Numbered from the stretch's first letter, positions 8,741 to 20,901 are shown. The stretch is DNA of 64,000 bases from Salvia splendens (GCF_004379255.2 NC_056042.1:30917928-30981927); one strand, 5' to 3'. Notes: generated by a model not told the origin, from the sequence alone. Made by a program: numbers and translations.

Positions 8741-10609
8741 ATGGATGAAACTCAAATCCAACTCATACTCCCATCTCTCATCTTCCTATTCTTGCTATGG
8801 ATAACCATCAAGAATCTATCCCCAAAGCCACACACAAACAAGAATCCACCGCCATCACCCCCTAAACTTCCAATCATCGGAAACCTCCACCAACTCGGCT
8901 CCTTACCCCACAAAAACCTCGAATCCTTAGCCCGAAAACACGGCCCGATCATGCTCCTCCACTTCGGCCCCGTCCCCGTCCTCGTCGCCTCCTCAGCCGA
9001 CGCAGCCCGAGAGATCACAAAAACCCACGACCTCATCTTCTCCAGCCGCCCCCTCAACAAGGTAAGCAAGAAACTCTCCTACAACGGAAGAGACGTCGTT
9101 TTCGCGCCATACGGTGAGTACTGGCGGAGAGCGAAGAGCGTGCTCATGCTGCAGCTGCTGAGCGGCAAAAGGGTCCAGTCTTACCGCTTGATCAGAGAAG
9201 AAGAAACGGCCATTTTGGTGAAGAGGATTCTAGAATGTTCGGGGCCAGTGAATTTGAGTGAGATGTTTTCGGAGTTCACTAACGATGGTATTTGTAGGTC
9301 GGCCTTTGGGAGGAAATACAGTGACTCGGAGAGTGGGAGGAAGTTTCTTGAGCTTGTGGGGGAGGTGTCGGAGGTGATCGGGGCGGTTCGAGCCGGGCAA
9401 TTCGTGCCTTGGCTGAGTTGGATGGATCGTGTTGGTGGTTTTGATGAGAAGGTTGATAGGATTGCTCGGGAGATGGATGAGTTTCTGGAGGGAGTGATGC
9501 GTGAGCGGTTGGATGATAGAGAGGGGCTTTTGGAGGGGAAGAAAGGAGATAATTTTCTTGATATTTTGCTTGGAATTTACAGTGATAGCAGTGGTGAAGT
9601 CTCGGTTGATGACAGAGAGAGCATCAAAGCAATACTTTTGGTGAGTTTTTTCTTACTCAGTCTTTTTCGTTTCTCCTTTGTGAACCAATGATAAAACCTA
9701 CTTATGTAAACTAGCTTTGGAATCTAGATTGGTTGCAAAATCAAAATTAATTCAGTGGTTTAAATCAGATCAAATTTTTGAATAATTCAATAATTTACAC
9801 TACAAGACTAAAATCTAGCAAAATTTTAAGAATTTACACGAAAATACGACGAAATCTTACAAAATCACGTCAAATCAACAGTTCGCTAAATTATACGCGG
9901 CATTTAAAGTTGCTATGAAAAACTAAAATTTTCAAAATATACAAGCAAATACTCATTTTAACTGTAATAGTCTTTTTAAAAAATTGTGTTGATTTTACAG
10001 GATGTATTTGCAGCCGGAACAGATACTACCTCGGTGTTTCTAGAATGGGCCATGACAGAACTCTTGCGAAACCCTACCGTTATGCAAAACCTTCAAAATG
10101 AAGTAAGAGAGATAGCCAAAGACAGCTCAAACATAACAGAGTATGACTCAGAAAGAATGCATTATCTGAAAGCCGTGATCAAAGAAACACTTCGGTATCA
10201 CCCGCCAGTCCCGTTGCTAGTACCAAGAGTAGCAAGCAAAGATGTGAAGATCAAAGGATACGACGTGGAAGCCGGAACTGTGGTGATGATCAACGCGTGG
10301 GCTATAGGGAGAGACGGTGTCTCGTGGAACGAACCAGAGGAGTTTAAGCCTGAGAGATTCTTGAACTCTTCAATAGACTTCAAGGGGTTGAATTTCGAGC
10401 TCGTCCCGTTTGGGGCAGGTAGAAGGGCCTGCCCTGGAGCTGCATTTGCTGTTGCTACAATTGAGTTTGTGCTAGCATCTCTAGTGCAAAAATTTGACTG
10501 GAAATTGGGCGATGGAGGTGAAGGGGAAATTCTGGACATGAGTCAGAGACCGGGGATTACTGTCCATAGAGATATTCCTCTTATTGCAGTTGCTTCTCTC
10601 AGTAAATAA
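8741..10609 (+). CDS. Cytochrome P450, CYP71 clan (CYP71A-like), two exons
   Basis: Exon 1 is 8741-9640 and exon 2 is 10001-10609 (intron GTGAGT...TTTTACAG), giving about 502 residues, the normal length. I chose the ATG at 8741 (MDETQIQLIL) over 8711 because the paralogue at 55618 starts MDETKLH. Features in order: N-terminal membrane anchor (about 5-25), proline-rich hinge PPPSPPKLPIIGNLHQLG, I-helix oxygen-activation motif AGTDTTS, K-helix ExxR (KETLRYHPP), PERF, and heme loop PFGAGRRACPG with the Cys ligand. The intron falls just before the I-helix motif, the conserved CYP71 position. It is an ER-anchored monooxygenase working with NADPH-P450 reductase. The substrate cannot be inferred. 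All key residues are intact. A possible AATAAA signal is at about 10682. Confidence 0.95.
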
Positions 10610-10732
10610 ATTAGTAGACTATATGATAGTGTGTTTTGATTTGTTTGCTTACACTATGTCTGTAATATGTGACGCATACATGTAATAAAGAATTAGCACT
10701 AAATAATCTTGTTTAATAATATCGGGAAAGTC

Positions 10733-11110
10733 TGTTAGGACCGTTGACTGCAACATTAGTTTGATATTCTCCGCTTTGGGTCAAGCCCGCAAGGATTTGT
10801 TTTTGGGTCACTCTCAAAAGGCCTCAAACTAATTGGGGTTGGACAGGATTATATACACCTTCCAACTTCCCTCCCTCATCCGATGTAGGATGGGTTTGTA
10901 ACCCAACAAACCTCCCCTCAAACCGAGACCACATCGGGAATGCAATCAACACGAACATGGGTCGTTCCAGCCCTGGCCCCTAGGTCTACTTGCCCGACTC
11001 TACCTCGAGTCCTTCAGGGCGCCTTTTGGGAGTGACCCAAAAACAAATCCGTGCGGGCTTGACCCAAAGCGGACAATATCAAACTAATGTTGCAGTCGAC
11101 GATCCTAACA
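10733..11110. mobile_element. Solo LTR (TRIM-like) made almost wholly of a long inverted repeat
   Basis: The 378-bp element starts TGTTAGGA and ends TCCTAACA and is flanked by perfect 5-bp direct repeats AAGTC (10728-10732, 11111-11115), as after LTR-retrotransposon integration and LTR-LTR recombination. The first about 88 bp and the last about 88 bp are inverted copies with about six mismatches, so the unit can fold into one hairpin. No ORF, primer-binding site or polypurine tract is seen. A foldback DNA transposon is less likely because of TG...CA ends and the 5-bp duplication. Confidence 0.72.
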
Positions 11111-11160
11111 AAGTCAACTTAGTCCATTTATTGATTGAACTATAAAAATGGACTTTGATA

Positions 11161-11260
11161 CTCCCTCCGTCCCGGATAATTCGTCTCACTTTGATCGGAA
11201 CAAATTATGTGGGGTGGACCGAAATGAAAAAATGGGACAAATTATCCGGGACGGAGGGAG
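11161..11260. mobile_element. Very short Stowaway-type MITE (100 bp)
   Basis: It has inverted ends CTCCCTCCGTCCCGGATAAT and ATTATCCGGGACGGAGGGAG with TA on both sides (11159-11160, 11261-11262). It is nearly all inverted repeat plus a short centre. An open frame runs through it by chance. Confidence 0.88.
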
Positions 11261-11262
11261 TA

Positions 11263-12790
11263 TTTGCATATTTTTTTTATTCTTTATGAGTTGGGCCGGT
11301 TTGAGTAAGCCCAAAGAGGTCAGACAATTTTTTTATATGTCATACTCCAAAATTTTTCCTTCCATAAGAGTTCTACAATTTCGGAAGTATATCAGCAAAC
11401 AGAAGTAAAAAATTTTAGTTTGGCACATGAAGAAAGTAATTTAGTCGATGTGGAAAAACTATAGTACATCAAAATGAGAAGATAAAATTTTGAAATAGGA
11501 AAACAATGGCCTTTTTGGAGACGCTAGAGGTAGAATTCAATCTTCATCATTCCTTCACTCTCAAATTAACAAAAGAAAAACGCACAAAATTGATAATGTA
11601 GTTATAAAATGAGAATAATTTGGATATTGGAGATGACAAATTCTAGTTATTATTTGATTAAACGCACAAAATCTTCATTTATTCTATTGGTAATTTTATT
11701 ATCTAAATTCTAGTTATTATTTGATTAAAAACACCATCTTAGATGACAAATTCTAGTCATTAATTGGTCAATCAAAATATCATTCACAATATTCTTCATT
11801 ACATCACAATAATATTTTCTTAACATCAAAATATTATTTTCTGCGATGTTAAGAAAGATAATGATGGTTTAAAAAAAAGAAAGTGATATTTATGTAAGAG
11901 AAAACGATATTACGAAGGATATTGTGTATATTATGTAAAAGTGATAATGATATTATATAAATGTGTACTGAATGGACTCGTACACCATATATGATCCTGA
12001 AAGGAAAAGTCGGAAACCATAGTCTATACCGTCGGAGTCTTCCTTAACCAACGCCATCTCTAGTCAAGCAACCTCCCATTCCCACTGCTTCGGTTGTAAG
12101 TTTAAATTTTAATCATGGAAATCGTGTTTCAAGCGTTTTCGTGTTGTTATTTTGTTATTGTTGTGTCATGTCAAGTTCGTGACGATATCATGTTGTTATC
12201 ATGTCATGTCAACCCGAACAGAACCATGTCGCTAATGAATTAGTTTGTATGGGGTTGGTGTTTGTTTTCAAATTGAGACTGTGCTTGACGAGTCAGGTTC
12301 AGGTTTGAACTTATTAGTTGGACTGATATCAGGTTGACGTGATAACAACTCAACTCGCACAATTTGTTGTTCTTACACCTACGTCCAAAAGAGCTTGTAT
12401 TGCCAAAAAAGAGTAGTATGTGAGAAAGGATGTGAAACGGAGCGTAAAATTAAGGCATGTTATCCACTTATGAATATTCACGTATGAATTTAAGATATAT
12501 AAGTAACTAAAATTATATGCTATGTATATAAAAATATACTAAATGATGGTAGTAAGAATTATGAATTGATACTAAGGAAGATTGGCCTTCTTTTGTGAGC
12601 GTTGAATAATGAATGAAAAAGTGGAGTTGTATACCCAGTTAATAAGAAATGTGAAATTTAAGTGTATGTTTTTTTTTCAAATATAATAATAATTGATTCG
12701 ACACAACACGTGTCAATATGTTTGACCACTAAATTTTTTCTCTTACTCGGCTTCTTTGTCACTATGCTATCCCACCAGTAACACTCCAAC
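11263..12790. other. Intergenic, AT-rich, with small repeats
   Basis: No gene is recognised. A repeat TTCTAGTTATTATTTGATTA occurs near 11641 and 11706. A 12-bp perfect stem (TTTCTTAACATC, 11816-11827; inverse at 11845-11856) could form a hairpin. Between about 12130 and 12380 repeats of TCATGTCA and CAACCCGA resemble the subterminal repeats of decayed hAT-type elements, but no ends could be fixed. Confidence 0.45.
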
Positions 12791-13180
12791 ATGTCAGACA
12801 ACACCGCTGACTCTAGCTCCACGGGCAGTGACTCTACCACGGACACCGAGTCTACCTTCGTGCCCATTGACATTGTAGGTAACACGTCCCAGAGCGAGCG
12901 GACAATAACCGTGCCAGCATCACTCTTTTATTCGGCGGACTCTTCACCATCAGTAAACCAACCCTCCGCAAGCAATGAATTCACCGAATTCACCATGCCC
13001 ACGAGCTTCGACAACTCTTCGCCCGACGCCTCGCTGACCTCTTCGCAATCAGTAACACAACCCATCAACCCAAAAAAGGCCAAGCGTGTTAGGTCGTCCA
13101 GTCCCCCCTCCCCTGACTCTTCTTGCTCTAGAACTGGCTCGTCAACGACTGATCGTTTCAAGAAACAAAAGATCAAATGA
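12791..13180 (+). CDS. Hypothetical small Ser/Thr-rich protein, unrecognised
   Basis: The 129-codon frame starts MSDNTADSSSTGSDSTTDTE and ends in a basic stretch RFKKQKIK. It is dominated by Ser, Thr, Pro and Asp and looks intrinsically disordered. A second basic patch (PKKAKRVR, about residue 95) could be a nuclear localisation signal. The frame is noticeably richer in G+C than its flanks, which is why I list it instead of treating it as chance. I see no conserved domain and no clear TATA box. It may be the N-terminal exon of a larger gene, a small nuclear protein, or a remnant of a transposon protein. Confidence 0.35.
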   Translation: MSDNTADSSSTGSDSTTDTESTFVPIDIVGNTSQSERTITVPASLFYSADSSPSVNQPSASNEFTEFTMPTSFDNSSPDASLTSSQSVTQPINPKKAKRVRSSSPPSPDSSCSRTGSSTTDRFKKQKIK

Positions 13181-15779
13181 TTATTGCATTCTTATCTTAT
13201 CATATCTTGTTAGAAATAGTGAGATAAAACTTCTCAAGCCGTGTATAGGCGGTACTCTAACTATTACAATCGAAAGGAAACTTGCAACAAAAGAGGAATG
13301 AGAATTACAACTAAAATAAAGCAAACCAAATTTATAAGTCGAGTCGAGGAAAGCCCTCTTTCCGCAAGACAAATTACGCCCCGGCTAGTGCTCACAGAAT
13401 GGCGTATTGATTCATGGTTAAAAAACATGTCATGGAAAATTAACACAATAAAAGGTTTTATGATTTTATCAATTTAATAAGTGTATGAAAAAAAATAGAA
13501 ATTACATGATCAAATCAAGTCGATTTAGGACTAGGATTGGTACAAAAAAATAGAGAGTGAATACCACAATGGAACTGGGTTGATATTTGAAATCTAGATA
13601 TTGCCTTGGGTCCATTGGGTCAACCCCAAGGTTGGTGTGGGCTCTAAAAACAGAAGCCCAAGCAAGCATTGAAGTACTTTTTATTTTGTAAAATGTGAAA
13701 GTTGAGACTTTAGATGGCCTTTACTTTTTCAGAATTTTTTTAAAAATCGTACATGAACTTTTATTTTTATAAGCATTATACTATAAATCCACTTCCGTTT
13801 TGTTAGTTGGACGACTAATTGAGCTATATAATTGATGATCCATACTATGGAAAAACAAAAATTAAATAAAATGATTTAATATTACATTTTGATAATACTG
13901 ATTTTCATATATAGTTCTCTGGAGTTCTTCAAATCTCAAAGATCTCTGATTTCCACAAAACTAATTGCTTTGGAAATTCATATGCGAGATTAGAGGACTA
14001 TTCTTTTTCACATTGTTTTCTTTTTCCACATTCATTAACATTCAAAGATATATTTTCCATATTCTTCAATGAAAACATTTAACTCTTCCGAATCTTTCCT
14101 TTTCATTGACCATCAAATCATACTTAGCTAATAGTATTAAATTTCGGTAGGATTACTATTTCCATGGGGATACTACACGTCGTATATGTATAAGTATATA
14201 TACCTATAAGTCCCGTTAAGTTGATAACTTTTTTAAATTGATAATTAATAACTATATCAACAAGCTACATTATAGATATCAACACGAAATATTTATATGT
14301 TACTAAATGTAGTTGACGTTGGTATGTCTTCTGTTGACATCCTATATCCCTTTACTTATAATAATATAATTTAGTTACCATATAGTACTACTATATTCCA
14401 TAATAATCGTGCCTTTTGTGTTAATTGAAAATAGTATTTTATTACATTAATATTTTTGTAAGTTAATGATTCTTCTATTACAATAGACAATCTTATAATC
14501 TTCAAAAAGTAGTTTTATATTCCACTTTCGGTCGTCCATCAAAATTACCTCCTAGTCTCCTACTATTTCAATTTTTCCTCTCGCCAATGAGATGAATTTT
14601 ATTTTTTACTAACAATACTTCAAATATGTTTCTTCGTGCATCTTTACTTTACAAATTTTGCATTAAAACTCGTATTGTCCACAATCAAAACTATTTTTAT
14701 GGAGGAAGATAATATATAAATTTAATAGTATTTGCAACATTTGAACTATTATTGATTGAATTGGACCCACACGGGTTTCACTTGCGTGAAGAGTTAACGT
14801 CAATTTCCTTAGAGATGTGATAGAGGAAGACTTCAGCTTGACTAAGATGAGAAAATTATTCAAATTTGGACGTTACTGTTTATCGCAATTTGCAAGATGC
14901 CAAGATTTGAGTAGAAAATATGAGAAATTGGTTTGCAAATGAATAGCCCACTCATAAAGCTACTTTACATCTTACTCAATCGACTAACAATGGATAGATG
15001 AAAATACACATTGTTTCATATCAAAGAAATTTCAAAGTGCGATTCCCATCCAAATCCCCTCCACTAAATACTCTCGTTGAAGCATGAAAGTTATTTCTCC
15101 AAAAGGAGTGAACAACACTCATAAATCATAATTCAATCTTTAGTGGAGTCTACAAGTACATGACAAAAAATACTATCAAGCTGTCATGGAAGGCTTGTTG
15201 GTTGATTGATTTCTGTCTTCCAAAATTAAGAGTTGGAATTCTACTAACATTTTCTGAATTATTATAAAAATGTAAATAAACACTGATATTTAGAATGTGA
15301 ACGGTACCTACCACATCAAACTTACAAGTTGGGATGAAATCAACTTACTAAGATTTGGTTGATCTCCACTTCACGTATCAACTATGCTTCAATAAATGAG
15401 TTCACACTTCGCTCCCGTAAAAATAAAAAATTGTATCAAAGCATACCAATGTTTGAGCTAGATGTGCGCGATGAAGCATGTGTGATCATGTTCAGATATC
15501 AACACGGAGTTGGCCGGTGTTGAACCAAATGTACGGTAAGGAGTGACGAGGCATGTGTGATCTTGTTCCGATATTAGCAAATGTGAAGGACTCCCATGTA
15601 AATATTAACATATGACTTTTCAAACATGCTCCATCCTGATTTAGAGTCACAATAGGTCATATTTTGATGGACTAAGCTTGCCCTAACCGTTTGTGGACCA
15701 AGACAACACGCATTTTAAACAAGAGAAGAGAAAAGAAATATCTACCTTTATCTTAAACAAATTGACTTGATATGCATTC
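13181..15779. other. Intergenic, no gene recognised
   Basis: This is AT-rich DNA with no ORF or RNA gene I can support. Two related segments built on GAAGCATGTGTGATC/GAGGCATGTGTGATC (about 15472 and 15549) form an imperfect direct repeat. The last part is the upstream region of the LRR receptor-like gene. Confidence 0.5.
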
Positions 15780-15788
15780 TCTATAAAT
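15780..15788 (+). promoter_or_regulatory. Putative TATA box of the LRR receptor-like gene
   Basis: TCTATAAAT lies about 47 bases upstream of the ATG at 15835, which is suitable spacing. This is motif evidence only. Confidence 0.5.
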
Positions 15789-15834
15789 CTACCAAGGTGC
15801 CAACCATAAACCATACCCAAAATAACCAGAAACA

Positions 15835-18800
15835 ATGGGTCTCACATGCAAGTATAATTCTTTGCTCTTCCTCATCTTTCTAGCCTTTGCCTCAAAATAT
15901 TCACACGGACGCAGCAGCAGCTCGCACCAGTGCCTCAACGATCAGGCAGCATCACTGCTGCAGCTGCAGAAGGATGTCCTCAGCCGCAACTCCTCCACTG
16001 TCACGTTTGATGATAACTCATCGATGAAGGTGGCAAAATGGGACAACGAAACCGACTGCTGCTCGTGGGATGGGGTCACATGCGACCACTCTGGCTACGT
16101 CGTTGGCCTCAACCTCAGCTACAGCAGCCTCGCAGGCGACATCGATGCCATATTCAACCTTCACCACCTCCAGCATCTGAATCTGGCTGGCAACAACTTC
16201 CAGCTCACTCCAATTCCTTCAGGTTTCGAGAGGCTCTCGAACTTAACTCACCTGAATCTCTCCTTTTCCTGCTTCTCTGATCAAGTTCCAGCCGGGATTT
16301 CCAGTTTAGTGAGGCTTGAATCCCTTGATCTCTCCACCGTCTTCTTCTGTGAGCTGCCCCCGACTTTCAATGATCCGGACTACAACCGCATATTTGCTAT
16401 TGAGGAGAAACATAGGCTGAGGCTCGAGAAACCAAATCTTGAGTCCTTTGTTAGAAACTTGAGTGCACTAACAGAGCTCAACCTTGATTATGTTGATCTT
16501 TCAGCTCAAGGCTCGAGCTGGTCTCGAGCGCTGTCTGTGCTTCCTAACCTTAAATTCTTGAGTTTGTCAAACTGCAAGCTCTCGGGTCCCATCCACACTT
16601 CTTTTCAAAATCTCAAGTCTTTAAACACTCTCAAGCTTAATAGCAACAATCTCTCCTCAGAGGTGCCCCATTTTCTAGTCAATTTTCGGGATTTGCGAGT
16701 GTTGAATCTCGCTTCAAACCAACTTTATGGGAACTTTTCTCCAAACGTTTTCCTGCTGCCAAGATTAGAAGCCATTGATGTGAGCAGAAATCCTTCCCTT
16801 TCAGGCAAACTACCTGAGTTTCCTTTGAAGAGTTCATTGAAATTGGTTTCTCTGTACGAGACAAGCTTCCGTGGAAAATTGCCAGATTCGATTGGGAATT
16901 TGGAGTCTGTGACAAATTTGCTTCTCTACACCTGCAACTTTTCCGGTCTGATCCCACCATCATTTGCAAACCTAACCAGTGCAACTGAAGTAGACATGAG
17001 CTATAATAGCATCGAGGGCTCAATCCCAAGTTTCAGGTCTAGCAGTCTCCCAAAACTTCAAGACCTCCGTTTATCTTTCAATCGCCTCACAGGCTCCATA
17101 GATCCCCATATTTTCACACTTCCATCCCTGAAAGTTCTGTACTTGAACGATAACCGTTTGAGCGGAGAACTCGGGGAATTTTCATCCTCCTCTTCAGTAC
17201 TGGAGAAGGTGTATCTAAATGGGAACAATCTGAGTGGTGGAATACCAACGTCGATGAGTGAGATAACAAGTCTCACTTATCTTTCACTTGCCAGTAACAG
17301 ATTCACTGGCTACATGAAGCTGGAGGCTTTCAAGCATCTCAGCAACTTGACGAGCCTCGACCTTTCATTCAATAGCTTAAACATCAAAAACGATGATCCA
17401 AATTTGATGTTTCCAAGCCTGGATGAACTAAAGTTGAGCAGATGCAACTTGACAGAGTTCCCGACTTTCCTCAAGAACCAAGAACAGCTGAGGACTTTGA
17501 ATCTTTCAAACAATGAAATCCAAGGGCATGTTCCTGACTGGTTGTGGACTAGCTATCTAAATGAGCTGGATCTTTCAGACAACGAGGTTGACTTTCCGAA
17601 GGAATCTAGTCAAGTAAACACCACATTTTCTCTATCATTAGGTATACTGGCGATGCGATCCTGCTCTGTTTTCAAGTTTCCGAAGTTTCTGCAGCTGCTA
17701 GACGGCCTATGGTACCTTGACCTCTCCGGAAACAAAATAAAGGGACAAGTACCCAACTGGATTTGGAAGAGCACACTTCAATACGTCATCCTTTCACACA
17801 ACAATCTTGAATCTATGGAAGAGTTCCTCCCCAATGTCTCCTTGACTTCGTTGACAACCCTTGATCTTCGAAGCAATCTGCTTCAGGGATCACTTCCGAC
17901 TGGGATCTGCAATATGAGCAGCCTCTCCATTCTCGATGCTTCTCAGAATAACCTAAGTGGATTGATCCCCGAATGTCTAGGCTTGATGTCCAATCTAACT
18001 GTCTTAAACCTGCAGGGGAACAAATACCGGCAAATCCCAACGGAGTTTGCATTAGCCAGCAGCCTGAAGTCTCTGAATATCAACAACAATCTCTTGGAAG
18101 GGAAACTGCCGCGGTCATTAGAAAACTGCAAAATGCTCGAGGTGTTGGATCTTGGGAAAAACATGATCACAGATGTGTTTCCCTTCTGGCTAGAGAAACT
18201 TCCCAACTTGAGAGTTCTGGTCTTGAGGAACAACAATCTACACGGTCAAATACAACTTCCAAGGAGAAACTTCTCGCTCCCGAAACTGGGAATAATCGAC
18301 TTATCTTCCAACCAGTTCACTGGAGATTTGCCAGGAGAATTCCTCAGCAGCCTGGATGAGATGCTGATGAACAACGAAATCAAGTCTGCAAACCTGAAAA
18401 CTATTGGGCAGTATGAGTACTATCAAGATTCAGTGACAATCATGAGTAAAGGATATGAGATGGTGCTTGTGAGGATACTGACCATTTTCGTATCTCTTGA
18501 TTTGTCCAACAACAGGTTCCATGGCAAGATCCCCAGTGAGATTGGGAACCTGAAATCACTGGTTGTCCTCAACTTGTCAAGAAATGGTTTTGATGGAAGA
18601 ATCCCTCCATCGCTTGGGGACTTGGTCGAGCTTGAATCCTTAGACCTCTCGACCAATAAACTCTCCGGAGTAATTCCTCAGCAGCTTACCAGCCTGACTT
18701 TCCTTTCCTTTTTTAATGTGTCGAACAACAATTTGACAGGGCTTATACCAAAAGGATACCAGTTCAATACCTACACAAATGACTCCTATCTCGGGAACGC

Positions 18801-19050
18801 TGGATTGTGTGGAGAGCCACTGTCAAGAAGTTGCTCGCAGCCTACTGGATCCGCGCTACAACCTCCATCACAGGGTGACGACTCAAGAAATGAGAGCTTA
18901 TTTGATTGGAGATTTGCTGGATCAGGTTATGCAAGTGGAATAGTTGCTGGACTTGCACTCGGTTATGCATTTTTACCAGATTTCCAATATCATGAAGGCC
19001 GTTTGCAACTCAAAAAAAAGATCAGAAGACGAGGAAGATCATCAACTTAA
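15835..19050 (+). CDS. LRR receptor-like protein (RLP; Cf/Ve1 type), intronless
   Basis: The single 1071-residue frame has the full RLP layout. It has a signal peptide (about 1-25), an LRR N-terminal cap with paired cysteines (CLNDQAASLLQLQ ... DCCSWDGVTCD, about 33-84), about 30 extracytosolic leucine-rich repeats of LxxLxLxxNxLxGxIP type, and a non-LRR island near YYQDSVTIMSKG before the last repeats. A C-terminal cap (GNAGLCGEPLSRSC) follows, then a short acidic segment, one membrane helix (about 1027-1048, with small-residue GxxxG-like spacing) and a short basic tail (KKKIRRRGRSST). There is no kinase domain. Such proteins sit in the plasma membrane, bind ligands outside the cell and signal with SOBIR1- and BAK1-type kinases in immunity; the Ve1 likeness is by overall appearance. 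The ligand is unknown. No lesion is seen. A polyadenylation-like AATAAA follows near 19207. Confidence 0.93.
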   Translation: MGLTCKYNSLLFLIFLAFASKYSHGRSSSSHQCLNDQAASLLQLQKDVLSRNSSTVTFDDNSSMKVAKWDNETDCCSWDGVTCDHSGYVVGLNLSYSSLAGDIDAIFNLHHLQHLNLAGNNFQLTPIPSGFERLSNLTHLNLSFSCFSDQVPAGISSLVRLESLDLSTVFFCELPPTFNDPDYNRIFAIEEKHRLRLEKPNLESFVRNLSALTELNLDYVDLSAQGSSWSRALSVLPNLKFLSLSNCKLSGPIHTSFQNLKSLNTLKLNSNNLSSEVPHFLVNFRDLRVLNLASNQLYGNFSPNVFLLPRLEAIDVSRNPSLSGKLPEFPLKSSLKLVSLYETSFRGKLPDSIGNLESVTNLLLYTCNFSGLIPPSFANLTSATEVDMSYNSIEGSIPSFRSSSLPKLQDLRLSFNRLTGSIDPHIFTLPSLKVLYLNDNRLSGELGEFSSSSSVLEKVYLNGNNLSGGIPTSMSEITSLTYLSLASNRFTGYMKLEAFKHLSNLTSLDLSFNSLNIKNDDPNLMFPSLDELKLSRCNLTEFPTFLKNQEQLRTLNLSNNEIQGHVPDWLWTSYLNELDLSDNEVDFPKESSQVNTTFSLSLGILAMRSCSVFKFPKFLQLLDGLWYLDLSGNKIKGQVPNWIWKSTLQYVILSHNNLESMEEFLPNVSLTSLTTLDLRSNLLQGSLPTGICNMSSLSILDASQNNLSGLIPECLGLMSNLTVLNLQGNKYRQIPTEFALASSLKSLNINNNLLEGKLPRSLENCKMLEVLDLGKNMITDVFPFWLEKLPNLRVLVLRNNNLHGQIQLPRRNFSLPKLGIIDLSSNQFTGDLPGEFLSSLDEMLMNNEIKSANLKTIGQYEYYQDSVTIMSKGYEMVLVRILTIFVSLDLSNNRFHGKIPSEIGNLKSLVVLNLSRNGFDGRIPPSLGDLVELESLDLSTNKLSGVIPQQLTSLTFLSFFNVSNNNLTGLIPKGYQFNTYTNDSYLGNAGLCGEPLSRSCSQPTGSALQPPSQGDDSRNESLFDWRFAGSGYASGIVAGLALGYAFLPDFQYHEGRLQLKKKIRRRGRSST

Positions 19051-20901
19051 GATGAACCTTGTCTTGATCCAAAGGCAAGCAAGAAAGGAATCACCCTGAT
19101 GGCTGCATATTTAGGAAAATACATTTATATAGAATTGATCTATAGAGATGCACAATAATTTTATCGGTTAGTACTACTTACTAGTACCAGTTGATGCATC
19201 AAGCATCCAATAAAAATATAGTTCTCTTTTCTTTTGAAACGATTACAAGCAATAGATATTATGCAGTGATCTACATGATGCCATGATTTTAGTTGAAAAT
19301 ATTTATGTCCAAAAACCTCACTACAATGGTCTTTTCAGTACTGCACTTAATCCTTTCCTCTGCTACTACTTGGGGCTTAATCACCTTATAGCATTGCATA
19401 TAAATATTCAATGCAAATCAATTACTATTATAGCATGAATATACAAGAATTATATTCCATTTTCCCCATTTTCCAAAAACTTTCGGTTCTTGGCATTTTT
19501 GGACCTTAGTTAAGTTTCTAACATAATTTAAAGTTCTAAATTAATAATAATCAAAGCCAACAAAACATAATTCTCAAGTTAATCGAATAAAACAAGACTA
19601 AAGCTTTAATTCAAGTAATTAAACCAAGGTCTCAACCTATAGCTTTCACATTCTCAAGCAACTAAACAAATCAAACAAAACGATTCGATTTAAGCAATCA
19701 GGCAAAACCCATTAAATTTAAGAGGGAAGGAATTTTCAGTGATTTTAATTCCTGTAGTTTGCGTTGAGATTTATTCAATCCAGTCTCTAAATTCCAGCTA
19801 AGAAGAAGCAATCGAATACATACCTTCATTTCGAAAAGATTCGAATTTATTAAGCTTACAAGCTTAAAATTTCCACTCCCAAATTGAATCGAACGAGGGA
19901 GGATAAATAGAAGGGATGTGATGTCTGAATGACAACAAAGGAGACGGTCGCCGTCGCCGGCATCTTGGACGACGACGTCGGCGGGCTTCTCATCGGATAG
20001 AGGTTTTCCGGCATGACTCGATTTTGCGCGCGAGATTTGAGAAAGAATAAATTAATGTATTTCAGAGAAATAATTGTGGACGTATATACCATAAATTTTG
20101 TAAAATAAATTCAAAACAAAATGTATTTGCAAGGTAAGTTTTATTTTAATCAAATTAAATAATTTTAATTAAAGTAAATAACTTTACCAAGCACAACTTG
20201 CTATTATTTTAATTAATGTTAATAATTTTACAGAGCACAAATTAAAGTGCTTAATAACGAACTGTATTTTAAAATTTTAAATTTCCCCAGCACAACGTTG
20301 GTAAGTTACCATTTAACTTTTGGGCAAAGAATTTATTGAGCTCACTCATTCGTTAGTAGTATTAATGAAATAATGTTCAATAAAGTATAACGAGCTTATT
20401 ATAGGTACTCGGTAATTTAAACTTTAAAACTTAATTATAGATTATTAACTAGCTAGCACTGCACAATTCTATAATGGAGTACTACTTTGTAGTAACTTGC
20501 AAGTGTCTTCTAAATAATTTTAGTGGTTGGGATTCGATTATGTGCAAACTTGTAATTAACGAGGAGATCATTTAGTGTATAAGTGGTTTAACTAAAATAT
20601 TTTTTTTAAATAGTGCTAAAAGAACAGTAATTAGTGCAATAATTTTATTTTATATATTATGATTTCGTTTAACATTACACACAAAATGATAAATGATTGA
20701 AATCGTGATGCACATTTTAGTGGTTGGGATTCGATTATGTGCAAACTTGTAGATAATGGGATGTCTAATAGCTAAGTTTTGTACATGAAACATATGTTGG
20801 TGGCAATGCCATCCTCCAATATAATTAGTACATACAATGGCTGCATTTGATCATCATCCACCCTCTCTAATTCTCTCTTTCCTAACTTATATTCTCTTTC
20901 C
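19051..20901. other. Intergenic; possible 5' exon remnant on the minus strand
   Basis: Most of this is AT-rich without genes. At 19830-20015 the minus strand shows a GC-richer stretch (MPENLYPMRSPPTSSSKMPA in one frame) that runs to GAAATGAAG followed by GTATGT, a good splice donor. It could be the 5' exon of a lost gene, but no downstream exon is recognised. The last about 150 bases are the SOT1 upstream region, with CAATATAA near 20816 as a weak TATA candidate. Confidence 0.35.
20517..20554. repeat. 38-bp direct repeat, second copy at 20714-20751
   Basis: The sequence ATTTTAGTGGTTGGGATTCG and the following 18 bases recur about 197 bp downstream without obvious change, flanking AT-rich DNA upstream of SOT1. 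This could be a short duplication or the footprint of an excised or unrecognised element. Confidence 0.7.

Noticed and set aside
11148..11408. 86-codon plus-strand frame
   Set aside because: It runs through the 100-bp MITE at 11161-11260 and has no domain.
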